From: Vibrio fluvialis
Lineage (GTDB): Bacteria > Pseudomonadota > Gammaproteobacteria > Enterobacterales > Vibrionaceae
Length of the DNA stretch: 64,000 bases
Assembly (NCBI RefSeq): GCF_900460245.1
Contig: NZ_UHIP01000002.1
Location: 620,001-684,000 of the forward strand
Reading direction: 5' to 3'
The notes below the pieces were generated by a model. That model was not told the DNA's origin. It worked only from the letters and a program-made list of their open reading frames with translations, and did not search any database. The first letter of the stretch is position 1. Each line of letters opens with the position of its first letter. Below, piece after piece: positions 25,974-34,713 of this stretch. A program made the position numbers and the translations under genes.

Positions 25974-26909
25974 CTAAGGAAGAAACTGCTGCTGATACTG
26001 CTTGGGCGAGACGCCGAGTAAACGGCGAAAATGGTGGCGCAGCGTCACCACACTTTCAAAGCCGGATTGTTCGGCGAGGCGTTCCAGCGGCAGCGTGGTT
26101 TCTTCCAGCAGCCCTTTAGCGCGCTCGATTTTTTGCTGAATCAGCCACTCGTTGGGCGAAAGGTTAAAACTGGCGCGAAACTTTCGCTCAAAGGTGCGGC
26201 GCGACATATTGGCGCGCGCGGCCAGTTGGTCGACATTAAGCGGCGCAGTGAGGTTCTGCTGCGCCCAGTCGAGTGCGCCCGCAAACTGGTTGGGCACCGC
26301 CAGCATCGGCGCTTCAACAAACTGCGACTGACCGCCCGCGCGATGCGCCGACATCACCAGCCGCCGCGCTATCTGATTGGCAACCTTGTAGCCGAAATCG
26401 TGGCGAATCACCGCCAGACCCAAATCCAGCGCCGCGGCACTGCCGGCCGAGCAGCCAATCGGATCCTGCCACACGTACAGCACATCATCGACGTAATCGA
26501 CCTTGGCAAAGCGCGCTTTAAACTGCTCAGCATAACGCCAATGGGTGGTCGCCTGACGGCCATCGAGAATGCCCAGTTCAGCGAGTAAAAATGCGCCGGA
26601 GCAAAACGTCATCAGGCGCTTACCTGCCTGGGCAAACGCGCGCACTTCATTGGCAAGTCGCTCGGGCACAGGGGCGCCCTGCGCCGGCCAACTGGGAATC
26701 ACCAAGGTATCGTAATCGCTCAGGCTGGTAACACGTTTGGCTTCAATTCGTACCCCAGCGGTGGAGTCAAATGGCTCGCCTTCAAGGTTGACCACATCAC
26801 AGTGATACCAGTGTTCGATCTCCGGACGTGGCAGGGCAAACAGCTCGACGGCGCAGCCGAGTTCAAACAGCGAGCAGTGAGCGTGAGTGAGAATAGCGAT
26901 GCGGCGCAT
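25974..26909 (-). CDS. GlxA-type AraC regulator with DJ-1/PfpI domain (second)
   Basis: 311 residues from the ATG at 26909, which has AAAGGAAG directly upstream; a longer frame to 27008 runs through the divergent control region. The N-terminal DJ-1/PfpI fold keeps its cysteine (MTFCSGAFLLAELG). The AraC domain has LAARANMSRRTFERKFRASF, and SVVTLRHHFRRLLGVSP as second helix pair. It is divergent from the rhodanese gene. Its similarity in layout to the gene at 24341 suggests an old duplication, although the sequences have diverged. Confidence 0.87.
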   Translation of the reverse strand: MRRIAILTHAHCSLFELGCAVELFALPRPEIEHWYHCDVVNLEGEPFDSTAGVRIEAKRVTSLSDYDTLVIPSWPAQGAPVPERLANEVRAFAQAGKRLMTFCSGAFLLAELGILDGRQATTHWRYAEQFKARFAKVDYVDDVLYVWQDPIGCSAGSAAALDLGLAVIRHDFGYKVANQIARRLVMSAHRAGGQSQFVEAPMLAVPNQFAGALDWAQQNLTAPLNVDQLAARANMSRRTFERKFRASFNLSPNEWLIQQKIERAKGLLEETTLPLERLAEQSGFESVVTLRHHFRRLLGVSPKQYQQQFLP

Positions 26910-27049
26910 GGGCTTCCTTTGGCACGAAAGGGTGGTATGAGTGTTGGCGTAATATTGTCGATAATTGGCGTTTGCGCCAGTGTTGCGTGAGCAAAGTGTG
27001 CGGCACACTACACATCACTGACGCATCAATCATGAAAAGGAGAGTCATT

Positions 27050-27445
27050 ATGTCGAGCGCGGTATCGAGAATTCCTGCGGCCAGCAGTGAGCAAGCACTT
27101 GCTCATTTTTCCGCCTTATTGCAATTTGAAACCGACTGCTGGGATGTGCACCACGCGCTGACCAACCACACGCAGGACTTCATTTTGCTCGATGTGCGTG
27201 GCGAAGCGCTGTTCGCTGAAGGGCACATTGACGGCGCGATCAACCTGCCCCACCCGCGCCTTAATGAGCGCACTTTAGCCGAGTACCCGCCAGAAACCCT
27301 GTTTGTGGTCTACTGCGCGGGGCCACATTGCAATGGCACGGAAAAAGCGGCGATACGTTTGGCAAAACTGGGACGCCCGGTGAAAAAAATGATTGGCGGC
27401 GTGACCGGTTGGTTGGATGAAGGCTTTAGCCTGCTCCCGGCGTGA
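27050..27445 (+). CDS. Rhodanese-like sulfurtransferase
   Basis: 131 residues from the ATG at 27050, chosen for AAAGGAGAG upstream. One rhodanese domain: FILLDVRGEALFAEGHIDGA is the CH2A region and Cys89 lies in the active loop VYCAGPHCNG, which carries a second cysteine. It probably transfers sulfur from thiosulfate or a persulfide. It is divergent from a GlxA-type regulator that may control it. Physiological acceptor unknown. Confidence 0.85.
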   Translation: MSSAVSRIPAASSEQALAHFSALLQFETDCWDVHHALTNHTQDFILLDVRGEALFAEGHIDGAINLPHPRLNERTLAEYPPETLFVVYCAGPHCNGTEKAAIRLAKLGRPVKKMIGGVTGWLDEGFSLLPA

Positions 27446-27500
27446 ACCGGCTGCCAGCGAAACGTTTTTATTGCGAAAATTCAGCAAACTGTTAACGTTC

Positions 27501-27528
27501 AAAAGTCATGCAATTGCATGACTTTTTT
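27501..27528 (+). terminator. Rho-independent terminator after the rhodanese gene
   Basis: AAAGTCATGC and GCATGACTTT form a near-perfect palindrome followed by a run of T. The effective loop is the central AATT. Confidence 0.85.
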
Positions 27529-27627
27529 CATTCTCTTTGGGCTTTCGCCCGTCAATCCAACCTCAAACCATGGGGGTGGCAGTCAGCATTGCTGCCGTTG
27601 TAAAACAAAAAGGTATAAGGCGTCATC

Positions 27628-28350
27628 ATGGACTATTTCAGCAGTACCGTACTCATTGCGATGTTTCTTATTTTTGTCGGCTCGTTTGTGCAGACGGCAA
27701 TTGGGTTCGGGTTGGCGGTAGTGGCTGCGCCTTTGTTGTTTATGGTTTCGCCGGATTACGTTCCCGCCCCGATTTGTATTGTGGCGTTGTTCATCTCCTT
27801 GTTGAGCGCCATGAAGCATCGCAGCAGCATCTCTATCGGCGGTTTAAAAATGGCGTTGATCGGTCGCGTGCCGGGTTCGATTGCCGGTGGTTTGCTGCTG
27901 GTGTGGGTCTCGACCGATGTGCTGGCGTTGTGGCTCGGTTTGCTGGTGCTGTTTGCCGTCGGGGTGAGTTTTCTGCCGTTTCGCATTGAACCGACGCCCG
28001 CACGCATGGGTATTGCTGGTTTCTTCTCCGGCTTTTTCGGCACCAGCAGCGCGATTGGCGGCCCGCCGATGGCGCTACTGCTGCAGCATCAGGAAGCCAA
28101 CCAACTGCGCGGCAACTTGTCTGCGTTTTTTGTCTTCAGCTCCATCATTTCGCTGATGGTGCAGATCCCGGCGGGCTTTCTGACCATGCACCATCTGCTC
28201 ATTACCATTCCGCTGATCCCATCGGCGTGGCTGGGTTACGCTCTGGCTCGTAAAACCACTCAAACCCTGCCGAAAGAGAAAATCCGCGTGGGTGCGTTGT
28301 CGCTGTGCTTGCTCAGCGGTCTGACTGCACTCGGCAAAGGATTGATGTAA
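27628..28350 (+). CDS. TSUP/TauE-SafE-family membrane transporter
   Basis: 240 residues, about eight hydrophobic segments in the two halves of the TauE/SafE family; the family-typical GSFVQTAIGFGLAVVAAP and GFFSGFFGTSSAIGGPP motifs head each half. Members export sulfite, sulfoacetate or other organic anions. The preceding rhodanese hints at sulfur metabolism, but a terminator lies between. It may be co-transcribed with the ABM and yccF genes that follow. Confidence 0.87.
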   Translation: MDYFSSTVLIAMFLIFVGSFVQTAIGFGLAVVAAPLLFMVSPDYVPAPICIVALFISLLSAMKHRSSISIGGLKMALIGRVPGSIAGGLLLVWVSTDVLALWLGLLVLFAVGVSFLPFRIEPTPARMGIAGFFSGFFGTSSAIGGPPMALLLQHQEANQLRGNLSAFFVFSSIISLMVQIPAGFLTMHHLLITIPLIPSAWLGYALARKTTQTLPKEKIRVGALSLCLLSGLTALGKGLM

Positions 28351-28411
28351 CACATTGAAAAGCTGAAATTTGCGTCTGAATGACGCATTCATATTACGTT
28401 AAGGAAAAACC

Positions 28412-28702
28412 ATGATACTGGAAGTCGCGATTCTGGATGTAAAACCAGAACAGGAAGCGCAGTTTGAACAGAGTTTTGCTAAAGCGCAGCAAATTATCGC
28501 CAGCATGGCGGGGTATGTGTCGCATCAGTTGCAACGCTGCTTAGAGAATCCGAGCCGCTACATTCTGCTGGTCAACTGGCAGACACTGGAAGCACATACC
28601 GAAGGATTCCGTCAGTCGGCGGAATATCAGCAATGGCGCGCGTTGCTTCATCACTTTTACGATCCGTTTCCCACGGTGGAGCATTATCAACGTGTGTTTT
28701 AA
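28412..28702 (+). CDS. Antibiotic biosynthesis monooxygenase (ABM) domain protein
   Basis: 96 residues, a single ferredoxin-like ABM fold (EVAILDVKPEQEAQFEQSF, then YILLVNWQTLEAH). Such small dimers include YgiN-type quinol monooxygenases and heme-degrading enzymes; the heme-binding Asn pattern of IsdG is not evident. AAGGAAA precedes the ATG. It lies 61 bases after the TSUP gene and 9 before yccF, so all three may form one transcript. Function unknown. Confidence 0.8.
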   Translation: MILEVAILDVKPEQEAQFEQSFAKAQQIIASMAGYVSHQLQRCLENPSRYILLVNWQTLEAHTEGFRQSAEYQQWRALLHHFYDPFPTVEHYQRVF

Positions 28703-28711
28703 GAGGAAGAC

Positions 28712-29143
28712 ATGAGAACGATCGGTAATATTATTTGGTTTTTATTGGGCGGCGTGATGATGGGCCTCGCCTGGTGGTTTTTCGGCTTGCTGGCTTTTAT
28801 CAGCATTGTCGGTATTCCCTGGGGGCGCGCCTGTTTTGTCATCGGTAATTTTTCCTTCTTTCCGTTTGGTCAGGAGGCGATTGGCCGCGATGAACTGACC
28901 GGTAAAGAAGACATCGGCACTGGCGGTTTTGGGGTGATCGGTAACGTGATTTGGTTCTTGCTGGCTGGGGTGTGGCTGGCGATTGGTCATCTGCTCTCAG
29001 CGGTGGCGTGCTTTATCACCATCATCGGCATTCCGTTTGCCCTGCAACACCTCAAACTGGCGGTCATTTCGCTGGCCCCGATTGGCCAGACGATCGTCTC
29101 CAAAGAAGAGGCCGCCCGCGCACGGTACGGCCAGCGTCGTTAA
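28712..29143 (+). CDS. yccF: YccF-family inner membrane protein
   Basis: 143 residues containing two copies of the YccF repeat: RTIGNIIWFLLGGVMMG and VIGNVIWFLLAGVWLA each lead into an IVGIP or IIGIP motif that is followed by a charged loop. Four or so membrane spans are predicted. The biochemical role is not established. AGAGGAAG lies upstream. Its stop overlaps the stop of the convergent lysE-type gene by four bases. Confidence 0.87.
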   Translation: MRTIGNIIWFLLGGVMMGLAWWFFGLLAFISIVGIPWGRACFVIGNFSFFPFGQEAIGRDELTGKEDIGTGGFGVIGNVIWFLLAGVWLAIGHLLSAVACFITIIGIPFALQHLKLAVISLAPIGQTIVSKEEAARARYGQRR

Positions 29144-29736
29144 GCCTGAAACAGCACTGGCAGGATGGTCGCAAAGGTCATTCCGCTCAGGCTGTAGTTG
29201 AACGTTCGAATCTTACGCGGCGTGTCGAGATACAGGCTCGCCGCTTTTCCCATTCCTGCCCAGCATAAATTACACACCAGTCCGGTCACGGTAAACGCGG
29301 CCAGAATCCAGACCACCGATACCCAATACAGCGACGGCAGCGTATAGGTGGCGACCACCGTCAGGCTGGCCGCCCAGGCTTTGACATTGCCGAGTTGAAA
29401 CAGCGCTGCCTGAACTAATGTCAGTGGCTGCGCCGCATGGCTTTTATTGAGATTACCACCCGCCAGAATCAGCTTGATGGCCAGCCAGCTCATGTAAATA
29501 AACCCGAAGTATTTGAGCGCCGAGTAGGCGAGCGGATACGCTTGCACCAGCACACCGACACCTGCCGCACTGAGCAGAATCAATCCACTGACACCGATAC
29601 GAATGCCCAGAATGTGATGCCAGGTGCGGCGCAGACCAAACTGAGAGCCGGAACTGGCGAGCAGAAAATTGTTCGGCCCCGGCGTGAAGGCGGTGATGAA
29701 CGCGAACAGACACAACGAAGGCAATAGGGTCCACAT
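29140..29736 (-). CDS. LysE-family amino-acid exporter
   Basis: 198 residues with about six hydrophobic helices and the LysE/RhtB signature FTPGPNNFLLASSGS near residues 17-31. It probably exports an amino acid or related small molecule. It was originally divergent from the MocR-type regulator at 31108, a common exporter/regulator pair, but an IS element now sits in their shared control region 110 bp upstream of this start, so its regulation may be altered. Confidence 0.88.
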   Translation of the reverse strand: MWTLLPSLCLFAFITAFTPGPNNFLLASSGSQFGLRRTWHHILGIRIGVSGLILLSAAGVGVLVQAYPLAYSALKYFGFIYMSWLAIKLILAGGNLNKSHAAQPLTLVQAALFQLGNVKAWAASLTVVATYTLPSLYWVSVVWILAAFTVTGLVCNLCWAGMGKAASLYLDTPRKIRTFNYSLSGMTFATILPVLFQA

Positions 29737-29845
29737 GAGAGTTAAGCTCCTTTAACTGACGATATGCGCACACTCTAATCCGCCCGCAAAGTGAACCCCT
29801 AGTGTTTATGCGTCACCATGACACTTTTGTATTTCACATTCCGCC

Positions 29846-29857
29846 TGACCTGCCCCC
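29846..29857 (+). repeat. Left terminal inverted repeat of the IS element
   Basis: TGACCTGCCCCC, matching the right end with one mismatch. Confidence 0.85.
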
Positions 29858-29862
29858 GAGAA

Positions 29863-30744
29863 CTAATCCAAAACTTCATTAGTAATGCTTGTTAAATTAC
29901 CACTGTTTCGTGCCGTTCTTGTTGTCGCTGCAAACTCAGAAGGAGTTAAGTAACCTAGAGCTGAGTGGGGGCGATTTTCATTGTAATCCATTCGCCAGAG
30001 GCTGATTAGGTCACGAGCATGACTCAAATCCCTAAACCAGTGCTCGTTTAAACATTCATCTCTGAACTTACCATTAAAACTTTCAATATAAGCATTTTGT
30101 GTCGGTTTTCCTGCCTGGATTACTTTTAAAATCACACCATGCTGATAAGCCCATTGGTCGAGCGCTTTCCCTGTAAATTCTGGGCCTTGATCCGTTCGTA
30201 TCGATGCTGGATAACCGCGAAACGCAGCGATAGACTCCAGCGTGATCACGACTTCATCTCCCGAGATCCCCGTAGCAACAGGAATATCTAGGCACTCCTT
30301 TGTGTAATCATCCACAATCGTCAGGCATTTAATCCGTCTGCCGTTACTGAGCGCATCCATCACAAAGTCCATCGACCAAGTGTGATTTGGTACTGAAGGA
30401 AGCAAGAGAGGCTCTCGCTCAACACACTGTGATTTTCTACGTCTCCGTTTGCTGACCGTTAAGCCTAATTCGCAGTACAAGCGATAAACTCGCTTATGGT
30501 TAACATCAAAACCTTCTCGCCTCAGAAGGCGATGGATCCGACGATAACCGAATCGACGTCGTTCCAATGCCAGCTCTTTTATACGAGCCTGAAGCTTATC
30601 ATCCTCGCGATTAGCTTGAGGTTGATATCGCAGTGACGCGCGTTGAATACCGACGAGTAGACAGGCTCTGCGTTCTGAAAGCTGGGTGCTTTTCTGAATG
30701 ACTTTAACAGCCTTGCGCTTGTCCTCGACGGTCAGTACTTTTGG
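29863..30744 (-). CDS. IS3-family transposase OrfB (DDE integrase domain)
   Basis: The frame is open from 30744 just downstream of a stop at 30745-30747, so OrfB is expected to be made as an OrfAB fusion by -1 frameshifting near CCAAAAG at the end of orfA. The rve integrase core has the catalytic triad in TWSMDFVMD, RTDQGPEFTG and YIESFNGKFRDE. The leading HTH_21 segment (RRRFGYRRIHRLLRREGF) is present. About 293 codons, intact to its stop 17 bases from the left IS end. Confidence 0.92.
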   Translation of the reverse strand, partial: PKVLTVEDKRKAVKVIQKSTQLSERRACLLVGIQRASLRYQPQANREDDKLQARIKELALERRRFGYRRIHRLLRREGFDVNHKRVYRLYCELGLTVSKRRRRKSQCVEREPLLLPSVPNHTWSMDFVMDALSNGRRIKCLTIVDDYTKECLDIPVATGISGDEVVITLESIAAFRGYPASIRTDQGPEFTGKALDQWAYQHGVILKVIQAGKPTQNAYIESFNGKFRDECLNEHWFRDLSHARDLISLWRMDYNENRPHSALGYLTPSEFAATTRTARNSGNLTSITNEVLD

Positions 30745-30995
30745 CTAAGAGCGATTTTAAGTGCTTCTGCATCCAGCAGTGTCTCAGCCAGCAGCTTTTT
30801 GAGCCGAGCGTTCTCGTCTTCCAGTGCCTTAAGGCGACGGGCTTCAGAGACATCCAGTCCTGAGTATTTTTTGCGCCATGTGTAAAACGTCGCATCCGAT
30901 ATCCCATGCTTGCGGCAAAGCTCTCTGGCGGGGATACCTGCTTCCGCTTCCTTTAAAATGGCAATGATTTGTTGTTCATTGAATCGCTTTTTCAT
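30732..30995 (-). CDS. IS3-family transposase OrfA
   Basis: 87 residues, a helix-turn-helix (ARELCRKHGISDATFYTWRK) followed by a leucine zipper (ALEDENARLKKLLAETLLD). I use the ATG at 30995, which leaves 9 bases after AAGGAG; the first ATG at 31004 is too close. Its last codons overlap the orfB frame, in which reading can shift by -1 at CCAAAAG. Confidence 0.9.
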   Translation of the reverse strand: MKKRFNEQQIIAILKEAEAGIPARELCRKHGISDATFYTWRKKYSGLDVSEARRLKALEDENARLKKLLAETLLDAEALKIALSQKY

Positions 30996-31053
30996 GTTCA
31001 TCATCTCCTTGGTTGGATGAACATTACTAAGTGTAGACTGGACTAGATTAAGG

Positions 31054-31065
31054 GGAGCAGGTCAC
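31054..31065 (-). repeat. Right terminal inverted repeat of the IS element
   Basis: On the minus strand TGACCTGCTCCC, matching the left end with one mismatch. Confidence 0.85.
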
Positions 31066-31107
31066 GCCAACCCTTGAATATGCTTAACTTTCCAACCAAG
31101 TGTATCG

Positions 31108-32505
31108 ATGACAATGGTGACAATGTTTATACCGGATCTCACTGGCCGCGCGGGGCCGAAATACAAAGTTCTGGCCGATGCGTTTGAAGAAGCGGTCGAG
31201 CGCGGCGAGTTACGAGCGCACAGTAAATTGCCGTCGCAGCGCATGCTCTCTTACAAACTTGGCGTGACGGTCGGCACCATCACGCGTGCTTATCAGGAGC
31301 TGGAACTGCGCGGCGTCACCGTACCCGTGGTGGGCAGCGGCACCTACATTAAAGATCGCAGCCACGAGCAGCAGGACTATTATCATCCGCTGGTGTCGCG
31401 CGGTGGCGTGGATTTGTCACTGTGTCGCCCGTTAATTCTCAGCCAGCAGCGCCATTTGATGGCGGCTTTGGGCGAACTCGCCAGTCAGCCGACGGCGCAA
31501 AAAGCGGTGCTGGATTATTTCTCCGCCGACGGTTTGCAAGGCCATAGTGCCACGCTGCAACGCTGGGTGAATCAGCGTTGGCAGTGCGATATTGACCGCT
31601 CCAGATTGCAATGGACGTACGGCGGCCAGCATGCGCTGAGTACAGTGCTGCAAGCGCTCACCCGCAGTGGCGATACCATTTTGCTCGAAGGGCTGTGCTA
31701 CGGCGAATTCATCAATGCCTGTACTCAGCAGGAGCGCAAAGTCATTCCGGTGGCGGTTGATGACGAAGGCATAGTGCCGGACGATCTGTTGCTGCACTGT
31801 CAGCGCCATCGTCCGCGCTTGCTCTATATGACACCCGCAATTCAAAACCCGACAGGTGTGGTACTGAGCGATTCACGGCGACTGAAAATCATCGAAATCT
31901 GCCGCCGTTTCGATGTCTTGATCATTGAAGACGACGTGCTCTATTGCCCGCCGGAGCATCGACGTTCGCCGTTGGTGACCATTGCGCCGGACATTACGCT
32001 CTATATCGGCAGTTTCTCTAAGTATTTTGCTGGTGGCATTCGCGTCGGTTACATGGTGCTGCCGACCAACCTCAAGCTGCCGCTGCAAAAAGCGCTGCGC
32101 GCATCGTGTATGCACGTCAGCCCGATTCTGGTGGATTTGGTTTGTCGCTGGCTGAGCAATGGCGCGATGCAGCAAGTCGATGAAGATATCGCTCTGGAAC
32201 TCAGCGCCCGCCACCGGATATTGCAATCGGTGTTTCCTGAGCGCCAAACCTGTGCGATTCCCGGATTCAACTGCTGGATCACGTTGCCGGAACATTGCCC
32301 CGCGAGCGAACTGAAACAGCAGCTCGCCGAAGATGGCGTGTTTGTGCGTGATGCGGCGTTCTTTCGCGTCGGCTCTTACCCCTTGCCCAACGCAATTCGC
32401 ATATCACTTACCGGGCCGTTATCGCGCGATGACTTAAAGCAAGGCTTGCAACGCATCAAAGCGCATCTGGATTTACGGGCGCACGATCCGCTTAATAAGC
32501 CTTAA
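31108..32505 (+). CDS. MocR-type GntR regulator with aminotransferase domain
   Basis: 465 residues. The N-terminal GntR winged helix (LRAHSKLPSQRMLSYKLGVTVGTITRAYQEL) is joined to a class I aminotransferase-like domain with the PLP lysine region YIGSFSKYFAGGIRVGYM. Such proteins use PLP as effector cofactor to control vitamin B6 or amino-acid genes. Three in-frame ATGs (31108, 31114, 31123) compete with no clear ribosome site, perhaps because the IS end lies only 42 bases upstream and may have removed the native leader. Its likely target is the lysE-type gene. Confidence 0.88.
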   Translation: MTMVTMFIPDLTGRAGPKYKVLADAFEEAVERGELRAHSKLPSQRMLSYKLGVTVGTITRAYQELELRGVTVPVVGSGTYIKDRSHEQQDYYHPLVSRGGVDLSLCRPLILSQQRHLMAALGELASQPTAQKAVLDYFSADGLQGHSATLQRWVNQRWQCDIDRSRLQWTYGGQHALSTVLQALTRSGDTILLEGLCYGEFINACTQQERKVIPVAVDDEGIVPDDLLLHCQRHRPRLLYMTPAIQNPTGVVLSDSRRLKIIEICRRFDVLIIEDDVLYCPPEHRRSPLVTIAPDITLYIGSFSKYFAGGIRVGYMVLPTNLKLPLQKALRASCMHVSPILVDLVCRWLSNGAMQQVDEDIALELSARHRILQSVFPERQTCAIPGFNCWITLPEHCPASELKQQLAEDGVFVRDAAFFRVGSYPLPNAIRISLTGPLSRDDLKQGLQRIKAHLDLRAHDPLNKP

Positions 32506-33358
32506 TGCCGTGCTCACGCAGCCGAGCGGGCAGAATGTCGTCGAGCTGATGCACCTCTTCGGGAGTAATTTCAATCAGCTTGAACTGGTGGTCAGCGTAC
32601 ACGGCGCGGGTCTCGTCGCGCTGCTTGTCGCTGATGGGTGCGCCGTCGGTGCCCCAGTATTGAAGATACACATTGCCTGACGGCAGGTAGAAATCGCTCA
32701 TCAGCGGTTTTTCGATTGGCAGCGGGCGCTGGTAGGCATGCACCACGCCAGCGAGATACAGCCAGTTATCGATCAGCAGTTCGCCCACCGAGCGCACGTA
32801 ATGGCCATCGAGGGTGCGGTGTTTGGCTTCGAACTTCTGGCGAAAGCTGGAGTAGGATTTGTCGGTCGCCTGTTCACCAGCATCCTGGCCAAGAAACTCC
32901 ACCACCGATTGGCGCAGGTGTGGGTTGTGACGAATCGAATCGTGCCACACCACAAACTTTTGCTCTGAGGCTTTGCCTTCACGCTGCTGTGCGCCAGCAC
33001 GCAGGCCGGCGGCGGTGGCGACCCAGCCCAGATCACTTTTGCTTATCCATCCCAGTTCGCTGAACAACTGATTCATTTTCTTAGGGTTGAGTTTGAAGTA
33101 CTCACCTACTTGCGTTGCGCTGAGTGTGCTGCCGCTGGTGGCCGCCATGTCGATGAGTAAATTCTCCGGCCAGACAATAAAGGTGCCGAATTTGGCATGC
33201 TGGACGTATTCGCCACCAAACTTCGCGCCGAGTTCGGTCAAAATCCATTGCTCGTCATGACGGCTGATGTAGCCTGCTTTTTTTAAATCCGCGAACAGTT
33301 GCTTGGCTTCGATACCGCGCAGTTTGGCCAGCGCTGAAGTCGACAGTTTGTCAGACAT
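32492..33358 (-). CDS. Conserved hypothetical protein with a PD-(D/E)XK-like C-terminal domain
   Basis: 289 residues. The N-terminal part has two winged-helix-like repeats (LSTSALAKLRGIEAKQLFADL, then LSATQVGEYFKLNPKKMNQLF, each near 20 residues). The C-terminal part (about 195-289) resembles a restriction-endonuclease-like fold: SVGELLIDNWLYLAGV, SDFYLPSGNVYLQYWG and a final EEVHQLDDILPARL. The usual catalytic Glu before YWG is replaced by Gln, so nuclease activity is doubtful. Its 3' end overlaps the mocR-type gene by 14 bases. Such proteins are sometimes labelled glycerol kinase in databases, which the sequence does not support. Confidence 0.6.
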   Translation of the reverse strand: MSDKLSTSALAKLRGIEAKQLFADLKKAGYISRHDEQWILTELGAKFGGEYVQHAKFGTFIVWPENLLIDMAATSGSTLSATQVGEYFKLNPKKMNQLFSELGWISKSDLGWVATAAGLRAGAQQREGKASEQKFVVWHDSIRHNPHLRQSVVEFLGQDAGEQATDKSYSSFRQKFEAKHRTLDGHYVRSVGELLIDNWLYLAGVVHAYQRPLPIEKPLMSDFYLPSGNVYLQYWGTDGAPISDKQRDETRAVYADHQFKLIEITPEEVHQLDDILPARLREHGIKAY

Positions 33359-33567
33359 GTGAGAATCCCTTACCGAGGTAATGCTGATATTCAATCAGTT
33401 TGCTGCGCAGCGCTCAATCTTTGGCGTCAAACCGCGACTGAAATCTGTGAGCGCGCCACGCGATTTACATTGTAAACACAGCGGAAAAATCCTGACGCAG
33501 ACGTGCTTTTCTCTACAGCGAAATCGTTGCTAGGATAGGGGTACTGGGTTTTTCACGGCGGTACGCG

Positions 33568-34659
33568 ATGTTCAAACGGCTTTTCAAATTCACGCTTTTG
33601 GCGTTGGCGCTGATCTCAGCGGGCGTACTGTGGCAGCAAGCGCAGCTTTCTGTGATCGCGCTGGGGCGTATTGACCCGCTGCCGGAAACACGCCAAATGC
33701 TGGCGGAACAACGTTACGCCGATGCGGCCAGCTACCTTGGCTTTTTTATGGATTACGACTATGTGCGTGACAACCCAAAAGCGCAGGCGCTGTATGCTGA
33801 TATCACCCGCATTCGCAGCGATTGGCGTTATCAGCTCGACAAACTCAGCGAAGGCTTACTGACTGGCACCAGCGACGAAACCATTGGTCAGGCTGCGGCC
33901 GTAACCACCGATTTTCTGGTGATTGGTGATATTCGTGACCTCACCTTGCAAGGCATGAATCATCTGCAAGGGGAAGAAGTGGATGAAACGTTAGTAGCAT
34001 TGTCGGCGCTCGGCCTCGTGGCAACGGCCGCGCAGATTGCCAGTGGCATCGGCACCGTCGAAACTGCGGGTGTCGCCGCACCGACGTTGGTCGCCACCAC
34101 CGCGACCAAAAGCGGGTTAGTCGCGCTGAAAACCGCCAAACGGTTAGGCAAACTGCCGCCTTGGCTGGGTAAAACCTTAGTGCGAGAAGCCAAAATCGCG
34201 CAGCAATCGAAAAGCCTCAGTGCGCTGACGGAGATGCTGAGCGATGTCACCACGCTCGCTAACACCCGCGGTGGATTTCGTTTGCTCAGCCGCACAAAAA
34301 ACAGCGCTGAACTGAGCCGCATGGCGGCGTTTGCCAAAGCGTTTGGCTCACAAAGTGTCACGCTTTATCAACTTGGCGGCGATGCGTTGGTGGCGATGAC
34401 ACCACGCGCCGCGCAACTGGGCAAAGAGAGCATGAAACTGGCGGCCACGTTTGGCCAAGGCGGGCTGCGTTTGCTGGATAATCTGGGGGCGTTGAAGTTC
34501 ACCAAATTGGCCGCGCGCGGGGCGAAAATTGCCTACAAAGGCGATGCCATTGCGTTGCTGGCGAAGTGGTTATTGATGCTGCCGATGTGGCTTTTGTATA
34601 CGGTGATGGGCATGGCGGCGGTGGTTTGGTTTCCGGGGTGGGGACGATTTAGACACTAA
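33568..34659 (+). CDS. Hypothetical membrane-anchored protein
   Basis: 363 residues, not recognised. Residues about 5-25 form one hydrophobic segment (signal anchor or signal peptide) and residues about 330-355 another at the C-terminus. Between them is a region rich in Ala, Leu and Thr with a glycine-rich helical stretch (ALGLVATAAQIASGIGTV) that could bury in a membrane. Many Lys and Arg in the second half suggest an inside location. It is monocistronic and divergent from the preceding hypothetical gene. No function can be given. Confidence 0.7.
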   Translation: MFKRLFKFTLLALALISAGVLWQQAQLSVIALGRIDPLPETRQMLAEQRYADAASYLGFFMDYDYVRDNPKAQALYADITRIRSDWRYQLDKLSEGLLTGTSDETIGQAAAVTTDFLVIGDIRDLTLQGMNHLQGEEVDETLVALSALGLVATAAQIASGIGTVETAGVAAPTLVATTATKSGLVALKTAKRLGKLPPWLGKTLVREAKIAQQSKSLSALTEMLSDVTTLANTRGGFRLLSRTKNSAELSRMAAFAKAFGSQSVTLYQLGGDALVAMTPRAAQLGKESMKLAATFGQGGLRLLDNLGALKFTKLAARGAKIAYKGDAIALLAKWLLMLPMWLLYTVMGMAAVVWFPGWGRFRH

Positions 34660-34713
34660 TTTGCAGATTTGTCGCGTGAATTTGCTTGGTGAGCATTAAT
34701 ACCACGCAGGCCT

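Larger units (their letters stand above)
29846..31065 (-). mobile_element. IS3-family insertion sequence (IS407-like), complete
   Basis: 1220 bp bounded by imperfect inverted repeats starting TGACCTGC(C/T)CCC. Both sides are flanked by the 4-base direct repeat CGCC (29842-29845 and 31066-31069), the target duplication. It carries orfA and orfB in the two-frame arrangement of IS3 elements, transcribed leftward, and looks intact. The 4-bp duplication and the transposase sequence fit the IS407 group. It inserted between the divergent lysE-type and mocR-type genes. Confidence 0.93.

Noticed and set aside
29846..31065. Possibility that the IS is part of a composite transposon carrying the island
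   Set aside because: Only one IS copy is seen in the window, with its own target duplication, and the island starts about 5 kb away.
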